Source: an uncultured euryarchaeote
Lineage (GTDB): Archaea; Thermoplasmatota; Poseidoniia; Poseidoniales; Thalassarchaeaceae
Assembly: GCA_937897085.1 (NCBI GenBank)
Contig: CALCOR010000105.1
Location: 1 to 5,246 of the forward strand
Reading direction: 5' to 3'
Length of the DNA stretch: 5,246 bases
Each line of letters begins with the position of its first letter. The stretch's first letter is position 1. A program made the translations under genes and the position numbers. The notes below the pieces were generated by a model that was not told the origin of the DNA, did not search any database, and worked only from the letters and a program-made list of their open reading frames with translations. This document shows, piece after piece, positions 5,061-5,246 of this stretch.

Positions 5061-5246
5061 TCACCCGCTCAGTTCGTCACCGTGCCGAACGATTTCCGCC
5101 AGCAATTCGTCGAGCATCGCCCCGTCGACATCAGGATTGGAGATCACCGGCCGGACGATCACCTGTCCGTCGATCACCGCCTTGGTGACCATGAAACGCC
5201 CCTCTGTGGAGATACGTTGGTGGATACTGGAGTTCAGCGCGTCGAG
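5061..5246 (-). CDS. C-terminus of a PLP-dependent group II amino-acid decarboxylase (partial)
   Basis: The frame is open from the window edge to TGA (5063-5061 on the minus strand), giving the last 61 residues. The sequence LNSSIHQRISTEGRF, then V-T-K-A-V-I-D-G, V-R-P-V-I-S-N-P-D-V, and a final LDELLAEIVRHGDEL helix follow the C-terminal pattern of aromatic-L-amino-acid, glutamate and 2,4-diaminobutyrate decarboxylases (N..I...G.......DG...R..I.N......V..L...I). These enzymes remove the carboxyl group of an amino acid using pyridoxal phosphate. The PLP-lysine and substrate-pocket residues lie outside the window, so the substrate cannot be told. The stop is 3 bp from that of the convergent rlmH. 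Confidence 0.75.
   Translation of the reverse strand, partial: LDALNSSIHQRISTEGRFMVTKAVIDGQVIVRPVISNPDVDGAMLDELLAEIVRHGDELSG

Overview
This is a GC-rich, gene-dense stretch of a prokaryotic chromosome. No plasmid, phage, insertion sequence, CRISPR or RNA gene is visible. I count nine protein genes, the first and last cut by the window edges. Strands alternate often (+, -, +, four on -, +, -), and convergent genes are packed tightly: one 16-bp overlap at 812-827 and gaps of 4 and 3 bp elsewhere. I cannot fix the taxon. RlmH, PduO-type adenosyltransferase, the Ap4A-type Nudix hydrolase and the group II decarboxylase occur in bacteria and in some archaea. Only some genes have a convincing Shine-Dalgarno sequence (best before 4530), and one start (3324) has a TATA-like sequence about 27 bases upstream, as in leaderless archaeal genes. 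A GC-rich bacterium and a marine Thermoplasmatota-type archaeon both remain possible.

Layout: 1-147 is the basic, Arg/Gly-rich tail of a protein that is probably RNA-binding. 351-827 is a four-helix membrane protein, DUF4079-like at best. 812-1834 (-) is a complete DHH/DHHA1 phosphoesterase. It diverges from 1931-2332 (+), a Nudix hydrolase resembling asymmetric Ap4A hydrolase; the 96 bp between them hold a perfect 14-bp palindrome. Four minus-strand genes follow, read from right to left: a small acidic Trp-rich protein (4198-4530), a five-helix membrane protein with a helical cytoplasmic tail (3422-4168), a two-helix small membrane protein (3052-3324), and PduO-type cob(I)alamin adenosyltransferase (2337-2975). 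The window closes with an RlmH-like SPOUT methyltransferase (4620-5057, +) and the C-terminus of a PLP-dependent group II decarboxylase (5061-5246, -).

The recognisable genes are housekeeping functions: nucleotide clean-up, cobalamin activation, ribosome modification and amino-acid decarboxylation. They do not form one pathway. The least explained part is 3052-4530, three genes of unknown function on one strand. Between the second and third lies an AT-richer gap (3325-3421) crowded with GGTAT/ATACC half-sites. One pair, ATACCCC-CAC-GGGGTAT, resembles the operators of CsoR/CstR-family metal or persulfide sensors. That gap is the best candidate in this window for undescribed regulation.
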